Shown: positions 18,013 through 26,900 of the stretch, in pieces
Layout: each line of letters begins with the position of its first letter
Numbering within the stretch: the first letter of the stretch is position 1
From: Schaalia suimastitidis DSM 15538
Lineage (GTDB): Bacteria > Actinomycetota > Actinomycetes > Actinomycetales > Actinomycetaceae
DNA: 64,000 bases
NCBI RefSeq assembly: GCF_000429105.1
Contig: NZ_AUBF01000007.1
Location: 124,001-188,000 of the forward strand
Direction: 5' to 3'
Notes under the pieces: generated by a model
Databases searched by the model: none
What the model saw: the letters and a program-made list of their open reading frames with translations, nothing else
Told to the model about the DNA's origin: nothing
Translations under genes and position numbers: made by a program

Positions 18013-19210
18013 CGTGACAGACGACGAAAGGGACGCGATTTGGTGGTCCTGCGTTGCTGAACCCAGCGACACGATGGCCTCCCAACTGCGTCACCTGCTG
18101 GGCGATCATGAAGCCCGCCAATGGGCGAGCGCTCAGAAGCCAGGCGCCCTTCCAGCAGCAGCATATGCGACGATCGGCGCCCAGGAATGGACGACTGCTT
18201 GGAAACGATGGTATCCACGCGCAAGCAATGTCTCAGTGGACCAAGAAATGATGGTACTCGAACGGATTGGAGGCGGTATCGTCACCGCGTCGAATCCACG
18301 ATGGCCGCAGGGCGTTGCTGACCTGGGGCATTGGGCACCGCGCCTGTTATGGGTACTTGGGCAACTTCCACTCTGCCCGATGGTTGCAGTAGTTGGTGCC
18401 CGCGCCTCGAGCCCCATGGGTGAACAGACCGCCCGTGACCTCTCAGTGGACTTGGCATCGCGCGGTTTCGGTACCATATCTGGCGGAGCATTCGGTATTG
18501 ATGCAGCTGCCCACCGTGGCAGTCTTGATGCAGGCGCGCCAACCGTGGCCTATATGGCTGGCGGGATTGGTGTGCCTTACCCGCAGGCACACCGGGAACT
18601 ATTTTCAGATATTGTCCGCGCAGGTGGCGCGATCGTCAGCGAAGTTCCGCCAAGTTGGCGGCCTGCCCGGTGGCGTTTCCTCGCTCGCAACCGGCTTATT
18701 GCCGCCGCAAGTAACGGCATTGTAGTTGTCGAAGCGGCGTTGCGTTCAGGTGCATTAGCGACCGCACGGCAAGGCATGGAAATTGGCCGAGAGGTTGGAG
18801 CAGTGCCCGGTCCTGTGACGGCCACGATGTCGCAAGGCTGTCACGAACTGATCCGCAACGGCGCCACCCTCATTCGACACGCGGCTGACATCGCAGAAAT
18901 GCTCGCCCCGTACCATCGGGCAATCCAAGAACACGAAGCACCGATATTTGGTATGCCAGTCGAAAAAGATCACGGCGTCGATGCCCTCCCAATTGCCCAG
19001 CGACGCGTATGGGACGCCCTCCCTGCGCGTTCAGGGTGCAGCACAGACACCTTAGTTAACGCAGCGGGCCTGTCCCGCCAAGAAGTGTTGGCTGCGCTTG
19101 CACGACTGGAATTATCAGGATGGGTGTGTGGCGATCCTCGAGGATGGCGACGCGCACCACAACGAAGTCGCAGGGGCGACATCATGCCGAAGGACGTCAA
19201 GCAAATATGA
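17999..19210 (+). CDS. dprA: DNA-processing protein DprA
   Basis: Binds incoming single-stranded DNA and loads RecA during transformation. From ATG 17999 (CAGGAGGA at 17988-17995) it has 403 residues. The Rossmann-like core has VAVVGARASSPMGEQTARDL, SGGAFGIDAAAHRGSL, MAGGIGVPYPQAHRELF, NRLIAAASNGIVVVEAALRSGAL and GAVPGPVT. A C-terminal winged-helix part (about 330-385) reads AQRRVWDALPARSG ... LSRQEVLAALARLELSGWV. The gene is translationally linked to comM, with which it would act. Confidence 0.95.
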   Translation: MPTCNVTDDERDAIWWSCVAEPSDTMASQLRHLLGDHEARQWASAQKPGALPAAAYATIGAQEWTTAWKRWYPRASNVSVDQEMMVLERIGGGIVTASNPRWPQGVADLGHWAPRLLWVLGQLPLCPMVAVVGARASSPMGEQTARDLSVDLASRGFGTISGGAFGIDAAAHRGSLDAGAPTVAYMAGGIGVPYPQAHRELFSDIVRAGGAIVSEVPPSWRPARWRFLARNRLIAAASNGIVVVEAALRSGALATARQGMEIGREVGAVPGPVTATMSQGCHELIRNGATLIRHAADIAEMLAPYHRAIQEHEAPIFGMPVEKDHGVDALPIAQRRVWDALPARSGCSTDTLVNAAGLSRQEVLAALARLELSGWVCGDPRGWRRAPQRSRRGDIMPKDVKQI

Positions 19211-19215
19211 CAGGT

Positions 19216-19221
19216 TAGCAT
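19216..19221 (+). promoter_or_regulatory. -10 box for leaderless xerC mRNA
   Basis: TAGCAT is followed by exactly 6 nt and GTG 19228, with no Shine-Dalgarno. Confidence 0.45.
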
Positions 19222-19227
19222 TGATAC

Positions 19228-20148
19228 GTGAGTGAGCATCCGCCGTTAACATTGTGGCTTCAGCATCTTCAACACAGGCGTGGGCTGAGTGCACATACTG
19301 TTGCCGCATACGGGGCTGATATCCGCTCCTGTTTTGACAGCCTCGGATTGGAACACACCGCCGATGCAGCAACACTTAACACCGAACTGACCACGCGTGC
19401 GTTGCGTCGTTGGCTTGCTCAGTCCCACCAGCAGGGCGCTGCACGGTCAACCATTGCTCGCCATGTTTCATCGGTGCGAAACTTCACCGCATGGTTGAAA
19501 TCAGAAGGACTGCTTGACTATGACCCCGCAGTCGTACTGGCAACAGCACGGCCCGATCAACGTCTACCTCAGGTTGAAGACACTGAAGGAGCACATCGTT
19601 TAATGGAAACGGCGCGTGAAGTAGCGCTTAATTCTACGGCTAGCCTGACCGCTCAGCGTGACTGGGCAATCCTCGAAGTGTTGTATTCCAGCGGAATACG
19701 TGTGGCAGAACTGTGCGGACTTAATGTCGAGTCGTTCAACCAAGAACATGGGACGCTACGGGTGCGCGGAAAAGGCAACAAAGAACGGACCGTCCCACTG
19801 GGCGATCCCGCCATCGACGCACTTAATCATTATCTGACGCGAGTACGCATTTGCCTAGTCAAAGACAGTGGACAGCGTGCCCTGTTTTTGGGCGCTCGCG
19901 GTGCACGAATCGACCAACGAGTTGTGCGCACAATGGTCCACCAAGCCTGTGCCGCAGCAGGGGTCAAGGACTTGGCACCCCACGCGCTACGCCATACGGC
20001 AGCGACCCATCTCCTTCAAGGAGGAGCCGACCTGCGTGCAGTCCAGGAGCTACTTGGCCACGCCTCACTCAACACCACCCAGCGTTACACCCACGTCGAT
20101 GCACAACGTCTATCGGCGATATACCGACGCGCTCATCCAAGGGCATGA
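19228..20148 (+). CDS. xerC: Tyrosine recombinase XerC
   Basis: Site-specific recombinase that resolves chromosome dimers at dif with XerD. It is 306 residues starting at GTG 19228. The SAM-like N-terminal domain covers about 5-95. The catalytic residues are all present: Arg158 (SSGIRVAEL), Lys182 (RGKGNKERT), His252 and Arg255 (HALRHTAATHLL), His278 (LGHASLNTT) and the nucleophile Tyr287 (QRYTHV). It is adjacent to dprA in the usual actinobacterial order, so it is the housekeeping Xer rather than a phage integrase. Confidence 0.95.
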   Translation: MSEHPPLTLWLQHLQHRRGLSAHTVAAYGADIRSCFDSLGLEHTADAATLNTELTTRALRRWLAQSHQQGAARSTIARHVSSVRNFTAWLKSEGLLDYDPAVVLATARPDQRLPQVEDTEGAHRLMETAREVALNSTASLTAQRDWAILEVLYSSGIRVAELCGLNVESFNQEHGTLRVRGKGNKERTVPLGDPAIDALNHYLTRVRICLVKDSGQRALFLGARGARIDQRVVRTMVHQACAAAGVKDLAPHALRHTAATHLLQGGADLRAVQELLGHASLNTTQRYTHVDAQRLSAIYRRAHPRA

Positions 20149-20205
20149 CAGCGTTGGTAGCTTCGCGATATGCCACGGTTGACGGGGAAGGCCACTGCGG
20201 AATAC

Positions 20206-20718
20206 TTACCAGTAATTGTCCCAAGGTTTCAGTACGGACCGGCCCGCGAGGAAACGCAAAGGATTCACCCAGTGTCGAGATGAGGTTTTCGCCCCCCAAT
20301 GCAAGTTGCCCGGCGAATGTCCTTCCACGACATACCCAATGTGCTGACCAGCCTCAACATACTCACCTGCCGCCACCACCGCCTCGACTGGTTCGAAGGT
20401 CGTGCGCAGCGGGTATAAGTGCCCGCCTACATCAATCGACACCACCGGACGATCGACGATGACACCGGCATAGACGACAGTGCCAGCGGCAGGGGAGAGG
20501 ACAGGGGAGCCAATCGGGACATCAAGATCAACCCCACGATGCCCAGGGTGCCATGGTTGTTCAGGCGGATCAAAGGCGCGCAGAACCCGAACAGGTCCGC
20601 CAGTTGGCCACAGCCAGCGTGGCAATGTCGACGTATCCGCCGCTGAGGCTGCCACAAAAGAATAAAGCGAGCCGACGATAAGCAAGAACGCTGCGGATAA
20701 GGTAGCGGTGCGTCTCAT
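20206..20718 (-). CDS. M23 (LytM-type) peptidase, secreted
   Basis: Cell-wall metallopeptidase of 170 residues with an N-terminal signal peptide (MRRTATLSAAFLLIVGSLYSFVAASA). The zinc site is readable as H60 and D64 in HPGHRGVDLDVP and H140 in GNLHWG. The rest of the peptidase-M23 fold (GSPVLSPAAGTVVYAGVIVDRP, VEAGQHIGYV) is intact. It probably acts on peptidoglycan cross-bridges outside the membrane. An M23 gene divergent from rpsB is a conserved actinobacterial arrangement. It converges on xerC. Confidence 0.9.
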   Translation of the reverse strand: MRRTATLSAAFLLIVGSLYSFVAASAADTSTLPRWLWPTGGPVRVLRAFDPPEQPWHPGHRGVDLDVPIGSPVLSPAAGTVVYAGVIVDRPVVSIDVGGHLYPLRTTFEPVEAVVAAGEYVEAGQHIGYVVEGHSPGNLHWGAKTSSRHWVNPLRFLAGRSVLKPWDNYW

Positions 20719-21086
20719 ACGTCAATTCTTGACGGTGTGCCCACTGACTACGCTAACGAAGCGGGGCTTTGTGGACGTGCACTCACACTGTTCCACAGAC
20801 GGTCCACGGTAATCGATCTGCGGGACGAGGCTCACAAGCCTCATGGTCAAGGCAACTTCCACAATGGGATAAAATAGACGGGCATCTGCCACGGCAGGTG
20901 ACTACGCGCGCCATTACCGCATCAGCCGCCTCGTGTGGCACAAGATCGGAGCTACACCCGACGCGGTCCTACGGGAGTCGGGTGGCTATGGCGCTAGGGC
21001 CCAGGCTGGGACTTCCAGTTCACGGGCGACAACCGAGTTCGGGCGACTACGCCCACAAACCCGCATAAGCGGGGGAAGGACGACCA
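20719..21086 (+). promoter_or_regulatory. rpsB promoter and long structured leader
   Basis: No protein gene is seen in these 368 bp. A TAAAAT box at 20870-20875 would start transcription near 20882, giving a leader of about 205 nt. The leader contains ACCCGAC/GTCGGGT (20956-20962 with 20977-20983) and CCCGC ATAA GCGGG (21060-21073), the latter ending at the GGAAGGA ribosome binding site. S2 autoregulation is possible but no known motif is recognised. Confidence 0.45.
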
Positions 21087-21938
21087 ATGGCAGTCGTAAC
21101 CATGCGCCAGCTCCTTGAGTCCGGTGTCCACTTCGGTCACCAGACACGCCGCTGGAACCCCAAGATGAAGCGCTTTATCCTTACCGAGCGCAACGGCATC
21201 TACATCATTGACCTGGCGCAAACCATCGCCGATATCGACATTGCGTACGACTTCGTCAAGCAAACCGTCGCTCACGGAGGCACCATCCTTTTCGTCGGCA
21301 CCAAGAAGCAAGCACAAGAAGCTGTGGCCGAACAGGCATCCCGCGTTGGCATGCCCTATGTGAACCACCGCTGGCTCGGCGGTATGCTCACCAACTTCTC
21401 CACCGTGTCCAAGCGTCTCCAGCGCCTCAAGGAACTCGAACAAATCGACTTTGATGACGTCGCCGGTTCGGGCCGCACCAAGAAGGAACTGCTGATGATG
21501 CGCCGAGAGATGGAAAAACTCTCGCGTACCCTTGGCGGTATCCGTGACATGAACAAGGTGCCCTCCGCTGTGTGGATCGTGGACCCCAAGAAGGAACACC
21601 TCGCAGTCTCTGAAGCACGCAAGCTCAACATCCCAGTCGTGGCGATCCTTGACACGAATGCTGACCCGGACGAAGTGGACTACCGCGTTCCCGGCAACGA
21701 CGACGCCATCCGCGCTGTCGGCCTGCTTACCCGTGTCATTGCTGACGCTGTCGCTGATGGTCTTCTTGCACGCTCGGCCACCCGCAAGGGCGCTACCGGT
21801 GAAGAAGCTGCCCCCGCAGCTGAGCCGCTGGCCGAATGGGAGCGCGAACTCCTCGAAGGTACCGAAGCCAACGCTGAAGAAGCAGCTGTTGAAGCAGCCG
21901 TCGAAGAGACCGCTGAAGAAGCCCCCGCACAGGACTGA
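21087..21938 (+). CDS. rpsB: 30S ribosomal protein S2
   Basis: Small-subunit protein, 283 residues. Conserved segments are [22 protein letters not shown] near the N-terminus, [37 protein letters not shown] and [23 protein letters not shown]-terminal Ala/Glu-rich tail of about 40 residues (from [20 protein letters not shown]) is the actinobacterial extension. Ribosome binding site GGAAGGA precedes ATG 21087. tsf follows after 22 bp. Confidence 0.97.
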   Translation: MAVVTMRQLLESGVHFGHQTRRWNPKMKRFILTERNGIYIIDLAQTIADIDIAYDFVKQTVAHGGTILFVGTKKQAQEAVAEQASRVGMPYVNHRWLGGMLTNFSTVSKRLQRLKELEQIDFDDVAGSGRTKKELLMMRREMEKLSRTLGGIRDMNKVPSAVWIVDPKKEHLAVSEARKLNIPVVAILDTNADPDEVDYRVPGNDDAIRAVGLLTRVIADAVADGLLARSATRKGATGEEAAPAAEPLAEWERELLEGTEANAEEAAVEAAVEETAEEAPAQD

Positions 21939-21960
21939 CTTTTAGGAAGGAAACACAGCA

Positions 21961-22788
21961 ATGGCGAATTTCACCGCTGCTGATGTCAAGGCGCTGCGCG
22001 AACAAACCGGCGCCGGCATGATGGACGTCAAGAAGGCTCTTGTTGAAGCTGACGGCGACGCTGAAAAGGCACTCGAAATTATTCGACTCAAGGGCCTCAA
22101 GTCGCTGTCCAAGCGCGAAGGCCGCCAGGCGTCAGCTGGTCTGCTGGCTGCCCGCGTTGAAGGCACCGTCGGCGTCATGGTGGAAGTGAACTCTGAAACC
22201 GACTTCGTCGCAAAGAACCAAAAGTTCATTGACTTCGCTGCCAGCGTCCTCGACGCTGCCGTGGCTTGTGGCGCAGCTGATGTTGAGACACTGCTGGCTG
22301 CCCCCATGGGGGAAGCAACCGTTCAGGATGCTCTCAACGAAATGGCCGCTGTCATTGGTGAAAAGTTGGAGATCCGTCGCGTCATCCGCGTCGAAGGCGA
22401 AAACGTGGATCTCTACCTGCACCAGACCAGCCCTGACCTGCCCCCGCAGGTGGGTGTCTTCGTCGTCACCGACGCCGCAGGCGCATCCGTGGCGCACGAC
22501 ATTGCGATGCACGTGGCTGCCTACATGCCTGCCTACATTGACCGCGACGCCGTCCCAGCTGACGTGCTTGAAAAGGAACGCGCCACCCTCGAAAAGATCA
22601 CCCTCGAAGAAGGCAAGCCTGAAGCCATCGTTCCTAAGATCGTTCAGGGACGTCTTGAGGCATACTTCAAGGAAAACTGCCTTGTTGATCAGGCTTTCGC
22701 CCGCGATCCCAACAAGACCGTTGCCCAGGTTCTTAAAGAAGCTGGCGCATCCGTCAGTCAGTTCGTCCGCGTTCACGTTGGCGCCTGA
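21961..22788 (+). CDS. tsf: Elongation factor Ts
   Basis: Nucleotide-exchange factor for EF-Tu, 275 residues. The N-terminal UBA-like domain has VKALREQTGAGMMDVKKALVEADGD; the core signature is VNSETDFVAKN (TDFVAKN contacts EF-Tu). The two-subdomain core continues through PPQVGVFVVTDA and AMHVAAYMPAYI. AGGAAGG lies before ATG 21961. It is co-transcribed with rpsB and followed by a long perfect hairpin. Confidence 0.97.
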   Translation: MANFTAADVKALREQTGAGMMDVKKALVEADGDAEKALEIIRLKGLKSLSKREGRQASAGLLAARVEGTVGVMVEVNSETDFVAKNQKFIDFAASVLDAAVACGAADVETLLAAPMGEATVQDALNEMAAVIGEKLEIRRVIRVEGENVDLYLHQTSPDLPPQVGVFVVTDAAGASVAHDIAMHVAAYMPAYIDRDAVPADVLEKERATLEKITLEEGKPEAIVPKIVQGRLEAYFKENCLVDQAFARDPNKTVAQVLKEAGASVSQFVRVHVGA

Positions 22789-22796
22789 TATGTCCT

Positions 22797-22825
22797 AATG
22801 GCCCCGCCCCAGAGGCGGGGCCATT
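22797..22825 (+). terminator. Hairpin after tsf
   Basis: A perfect 12-bp stem AATGGCCCCGCC/GGCGGGGCCATT with a 5-nt loop; only a short TT follows. It probably terminates rpsB-tsf, with some read-through to pyrH. Confidence 0.75.
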
Positions 22826-22863
22826 ACTACAAGCACTTTCCCCACAATCTACGAGGAGCGTAT

Positions 22864-23577
22864 ATGACCCGGCAACGACGAGTCTTACTGAAAGTCTCAG
22901 GTGAGGCATTCGGTGGAGGTGCAGTCGGCCTCGACCCACACGTTGTACGCGATATCGCCACACAAATTGCCGAAGCTGTTAACCAAGGCATCCAGGTGGG
23001 CGTTGTCGTTGGCGGCGGCAATTTCTTCCGAGGCGCCGAACTGTCACGCTCAGGTCTGGACCGCTCCCGTGCAGACTATATGGGAATGCTGGGCACCGTC
23101 ATGAATGCATTAGCGTTGCAGGACTTCATTGAACAGGCCGGTGTGCCTGCACGTGTCCAAAGCGCCATCGCTATGCAACAGGTAGCGGAGCCCTATATCC
23201 CGCTTCGCGCCATCAGACACATGGAAAAAGGTCGCGTCGTGGTCTTCGGTGCGGGCGCAGGTATGCCGTATTTCTCAACCGATACGGTCTCTGCTCAACG
23301 TGCACTTGAAACACATTGTGATGAACTGCTGGCTGCCAAAAACGGCGTTGACGGGGTGTACGATTCTGACCCTCGGACGAACCCCGACGCCAAACGCCTC
23401 GATTTCATTACCTACGCTGATGCCCTCGCGCAAGGCCTCAAAGTTGTCGACGCCGCCGCCTTCGCCCTATGCCAAGAAAACGGCCTCAATATGCGCGTCT
23501 TTGGTATGAGTGAGCCCGGTAATGTCACCAAGGCACTTCTTGGCGAAAATATCGGCACCTTGGTTGCTGCAAAGTAA
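22864..23577 (+). CDS. pyrH: UMP kinase
   Basis: Phosphorylates UMP to UDP in pyrimidine nucleotide synthesis; hexameric amino-acid-kinase-fold enzyme. The start ATG 22864 has CGAGGAG at 22852-22858; an in-frame extension to 22798 passes through the tsf terminator and is rejected. It has 237 residues: [77 protein letters not shown] and [13 protein letters not shown]. Its position upstream of frr is standard. Confidence 0.97.
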   Translation: MTRQRRVLLKVSGEAFGGGAVGLDPHVVRDIATQIAEAVNQGIQVGVVVGGGNFFRGAELSRSGLDRSRADYMGMLGTVMNALALQDFIEQAGVPARVQSAIAMQQVAEPYIPLRAIRHMEKGRVVVFGAGAGMPYFSTDTVSAQRALETHCDELLAAKNGVDGVYDSDPRTNPDAKRLDFITYADALAQGLKVVDAAAFALCQENGLNMRVFGMSEPGNVTKALLGENIGTLVAAK

Positions 23578-23597
23578 CCAGTAGAACCTCACTGTGT

Positions 23598-23633
23598 CGA
23601 TGCAGTCTCGTATACTGTGACGAGGCTGCATCG
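23598..23633 (+). other. 14-bp stem-loop between pyrH and frr, overlapping a TATACT box
   Basis: CGATGCAGTCTCGT (23598-23611) pairs with ACGAGGCTGCATCG (23620-23633), with one G-U pair. No T-run follows. TATACT at 23611-23616 lies in the loop side and could be a -10 box for frr-cdsA. Confidence 0.6.
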
Positions 23634-23684
23634 CCATTAGGTAGGCTTGTGGCGACTGTGAAGAAACATAATGAAGGAGTTCCC

Positions 23685-24242
23685 GTGATTGACGACATCT
23701 TGCTCGAAGCAGAGGAAAAGATGGACCGTGCAGTGGAAGTAGCCCGCGCCGAATTTGGAAATATCCGTACCGGTCGCGCTAACTCCGCGATGTTCGAACA
23801 ACTCCTTGTTGAGTACTACGGTGCTCCTACCCCCATGCAACAGTTGGCCTCCTTCCAGATTCCAGAGGCTCGCACCGTCCTCATCACCCCCTTCGACCGC
23901 AGTGCTACAGCAGAAATTCTGCGGACTTTGCGTGAATCTGATCTGGGTGTTAACCCCACCGATGATGGCAATGTTATCCGCGTGACGCTGCCAGCCCTGA
24001 CTGAAGAACGCCGTAAAGAATACGTTAAACAAGCCAAAAACAAAGGCGAGGATGCGCGCGTGGCCGTTCGTGCTGTTCGCCGCAAGGCAAAAGAAGCACT
24101 GGATCGTCTGAAGAAAGATGGCGAAGCCGGTGAAGACGAAGTGGCACGTGCAGAAAAAACACTCGAAGAGGTCACCAAGTCTCACGTCGACCAGATCGAC
24201 AAGATGCTTGCCACGAAAGAAAGCGAATTGCTGACAATCTGA
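23685..24242 (+). CDS. frr: Ribosome recycling factor
   Basis: Splits post-termination ribosomes with EF-G. The start GTG 23685 gives 185 residues, exactly the usual RRF length, and has AAGGAG at 23674-23679; the open frame to 23649 would add 12 unconserved residues. Motifs: IRTGRANSAMFEQLLVEYYGAPTPMQQLASF, TPFDRSA, LGVNPTDDGNVIRVTLPALTEERRKE, and KTLEEVTKSHVDQIDKML. The stop overlaps the cdsA ATG by one base. Confidence 0.97.
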   Translation: MIDDILLEAEEKMDRAVEVARAEFGNIRTGRANSAMFEQLLVEYYGAPTPMQQLASFQIPEARTVLITPFDRSATAEILRTLRESDLGVNPTDDGNVIRVTLPALTEERRKEYVKQAKNKGEDARVAVRAVRRKAKEALDRLKKDGEAGEDEVARAEKTLEEVTKSHVDQIDKMLATKESELLTI

Positions 24243-25138
24243 TGCCGGACCAACCCAGCTCCCGCCTCGTGTCGCGCCTGCTGGAGCCCACCCCTTCGCG
24301 GGATCACCCAGCTCTGGCAGCTACCGGCCGTGCCGGACGTAACCTCCCCGCAGCGGTGGGGACCGCCGTTGTACTCATCGGCTTACTTGTCGGCTCCCTT
24401 TTCTTCCTACCTGAGCTATTCGTTGGCCTCGTTGCCACCCTCAGTGTCCTAGCGATCTGGGAACTCAGTGGTGCTTTTGCGCGCGTCGGAGTACGTATCG
24501 CATTGCCGCCCCTTTACGTCGGCACTGTTGGGATGCTGATTTGCGTGTGGACGCTCAGTTCTGAGGCGCTGCTAGCTGCCCTGGTCCTCACCTGTTTTTC
24601 AGCAATACTGTGGCGTCTCCTTGACGGCAACCGTGAAGGGATGCTGCGCGACATTAGCGCCTCCGTATTCACAGCAGCCTACGTGCCCTTCCTTGCGTCC
24701 TTTGTGGTCCTGCTGGTGTCAGCGCACGCGAACCCGTGGATCGTGCTGCTACATGTGGGGCTGACAACCCTGAGTGACACAGGCGGGTGGCTGGCAGGCA
24801 TACTTTTTGGCAGACACCCTATGGCGCCGCGCTTGTCTCCCAAAAAATCGTGGGAAGGTTTTGCAGGTTCCATACTGTTATGTACCGGCGGGGCAGTGGG
24901 TGCCTTTATTTACCTGGGGCACCACTGGGCATGGGGCGTGCTCGCAGGTACCGTCATCGCTTTCGTTGCCACTGTTGGTGACCTCACGGAATCGCTCATT
25001 AAGCGGGAAGTGGGCCTGAAAGACATGTCGAATCTGCTGCCAGGACATGGTGGCGTCCTTGACCGCGTTGATTCGATTCTGATGACAGCCCCCGTCCTGC
25101 ATCTGCTTCTCCTTGTCGCCCAAGGGGGACCGAGGTGA
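24242..25138 (+). CDS. cdsA: Phosphatidate cytidylyltransferase
   Basis: Integral membrane enzyme that makes CDP-diacylglycerol from phosphatidic acid and CTP for phospholipid synthesis. It is 298 residues with about eight hydrophobic helices. The CDP-DAG synthase region is clear: [21 protein letters not shown] followed by [11 protein letters not shown], and near the C-terminus [18 protein letters not shown] and [14 protein letters not shown]. It overlaps frr and rlmN at both ends, so all are translated from one message. Confidence 0.96.
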   Translation: MPDQPSSRLVSRLLEPTPSRDHPALAATGRAGRNLPAAVGTAVVLIGLLVGSLFFLPELFVGLVATLSVLAIWELSGAFARVGVRIALPPLYVGTVGMLICVWTLSSEALLAALVLTCFSAILWRLLDGNREGMLRDISASVFTAAYVPFLASFVVLLVSAHANPWIVLLHVGLTTLSDTGGWLAGILFGRHPMAPRLSPKKSWEGFAGSILLCTGGAVGAFIYLGHHWAWGVLAGTVIAFVATVGDLTESLIKREVGLKDMSNLLPGHGGVLDRVDSILMTAPVLHLLLLVAQGGPR

Positions 25139-26352
25139 TAAAGAACGTGTCAGCGCGCCGAGAAGTACGGCCCACCGACCAGCCGCCAGAAGGGGCCACA
25201 CGCCCGGATGCGCGCCCAATCCTGTCCTTTACGGCCAAACGGCGAGGTAAAGCTCCAGCCCATCTGGCAGATTTTGACCATGCGGACCGTAAAGTCTTCG
25301 TTAAAGAAGCAGGGCTGCCGCCGTTTCGTGCGGATCAGCTCTCGCGTCACTATTTTGAACATAACCTTGCTGACCCAGAACGCATGAGTGACCTGCCACT
25401 TGCGGCACGGCCAGTGGTCGCTGAGAAAATCCTGCCCAGCCTCGTCAAAGAAGTGACAGTGCTCCGTGCCGACGGAGGAACAACACTGAAGCATCTGTGG
25501 GAACTCTACGATGGTGCCACCGTCGAGTCGGTGCTGATGCGCTACAGTGACCGCACGACACTATGTGTATCCTCCCAAGCAGGATGCGGTATGGCCTGCC
25601 CATTTTGTGCCACAGGCCAAATGGGGCTGACACGCAACCTTTCGACAGCGGAAATTATCGACCAGGTACGCTTGGCGCGAGCCGCTTGTGAGTCAGGTGA
25701 ATTGACAGGTGGCCCCACACGTCTGAGCAATATCGTCTTTATGGGTATGGGCGAACCGTTGGCGAATTACAAGGCCGTCATGGCAGCTTTGCGACGCCTT
25801 ATCGAACCCAGCCCCCACGGATTCGGAATGTCGGCGCGTGGTATCACAGTGTCAACGGTCGGCCTTGTGCCTGCTATCAAGAAACTTGCTGGCGAAGGAA
25901 TCCCCGTGACCCTGGCAGTCTCCTTGCATGCTCCTGACGACGATTTGCGCGATGATCTCATCCCCATTAATTCCCGTTGGAAAGTGGCTGAGCTGCTTGA
26001 CGAGGCACGCGCGTATTTCCGCGCGACAGGTAGGCGTGTTTCCATCGAATACGCGTTGATTAAAGATATGAACGACCAGGCGTGGCGTGCCCAACTTCTG
26101 GCTGATGAACTGAATAAACGAGGCCACGGTTGGGTTCACGTCAATCCCATTCCGCTGAATCCGACACCAGGATCAATCTGGACCGCCTCGACACGGCGCG
26201 CTCAGGACGAATTCGTGCGGATACTGCGAGACAATGGAATATCAACTACGATCCGTGACACTCGCGGCTCTGATATTGACGGGGCTTGCGGACAGCTTGC
26301 CACCGCAGTGAAAGAACGGCAGACACAACAGGCGTCTCAGGAGGACTCATGA
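25135..26352 (+). CDS. rlmN: Dual-specificity 23S rRNA/tRNA adenine C2-methyltransferase RlmN
   Basis: Radical-SAM enzyme that methylates A2503 of 23S rRNA and A37 of some tRNAs. It is 405 residues from GTG 25135, which overlaps the cdsA stop; GTG 25150 is an alternative. The radical-SAM cluster Cys are C151, C155 and C158 in [16 protein letters not shown]. Other family motifs are [21 protein letters not shown] and [10 protein letters not shown] Cys near residue 383 (DIDGACGQL) is the methyl-carrying cysteine. The N-terminal 40 residues are a poorly conserved extension. Confidence 0.95.
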   Translation: MIKNVSARREVRPTDQPPEGATRPDARPILSFTAKRRGKAPAHLADFDHADRKVFVKEAGLPPFRADQLSRHYFEHNLADPERMSDLPLAARPVVAEKILPSLVKEVTVLRADGGTTLKHLWELYDGATVESVLMRYSDRTTLCVSSQAGCGMACPFCATGQMGLTRNLSTAEIIDQVRLARAACESGELTGGPTRLSNIVFMGMGEPLANYKAVMAALRRLIEPSPHGFGMSARGITVSTVGLVPAIKKLAGEGIPVTLAVSLHAPDDDLRDDLIPINSRWKVAELLDEARAYFRATGRRVSIEYALIKDMNDQAWRAQLLADELNKRGHGWVHVNPIPLNPTPGSIWTASTRRAQDEFVRILRDNGISTTIRDTRGSDIDGACGQLATAVKERQTQQASQEDS

Positions 26353-26900
26353 GCATGACATTCCCGCGCGTGGGATTTTTCAAGCACGGGTATGACCCTG
26401 CCGGTGTGGATGAATTCTTTGAAGATGCCAAACGTGCTTATGAAGGTGGTGTTCCTGCCGAACAATTCAGTTCCGAGCAGGTACGCCGCGCCACCTTTCT
26501 GCTGAAACGGCGTGGCTATGACATCAACGCTGTTGACGCTGCCATGAATCGTCTTGAAGCTGCCTTCGTACAGCGTGACCGTAGTGATCATGTGGCGGTC
26601 AATGGCGAGGCGGCATGGTTCGAAAAGATCGCTGACAGAGCAACAACCCTGTACCCGCGCCTACGGCGCCCCCGCGGCGAACGTTTCGCGCGTCCACAAT
26701 CAGGACGCGGCTATGATGCGGAAGCCGTTGACGATCTTCTTGACCAACTTGCCGCTTATTTTGACGACCGTGGTGACATTACTGTCGACGATATACGGCA
26801 TGCAATTTTCCGTCCTGCACGCGGTAAGAAAGCCTATGCGGAGGGTCCGGTGGATGCCTACCTGGGCCGTGCCACCGAGATCTTGTTGGCGGTTGATTAA
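26349..26900 (+). CDS. DivIVA-domain repeat protein
   Basis: 183-residue protein containing repeated short DivIVA-domain motifs: [21 protein letters not shown] near the start, [36 protein letters not shown] and [19 protein letters not shown] near the end, each of the F/GYD-x-x-x-VD type. Full DivIVA organises polar growth, but this short protein lacks the long coiled coil, so I infer only a possible link to cell-pole or envelope proteins. The ATG 26349 has CAGGAGGA upstream and overlaps the rlmN stop (ATGA); the end overlaps dxr. Confidence 0.85.
   Translation: MSMTFPRVGFFKHGYDPAGVDEFFEDAKRAYEGGVPAEQFSSEQVRRATFLLKRRGYDINAVDAAMNRLEAAFVQRDRSDHVAVNGEAAWFEKIADRATTLYPRLRRPRGERFARPQSGRGYDAEAVDDLLDQLAAYFDDRGDITVDDIRHAIFRPARGKKAYAEGPVDAYLGRATEILLAVD

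Noticed and set aside
19228-20148. Phage or integron integrase
   Set aside because: Length, the dprA-xerC order and lack of nearby att sites or phage genes fit chromosomal XerC.
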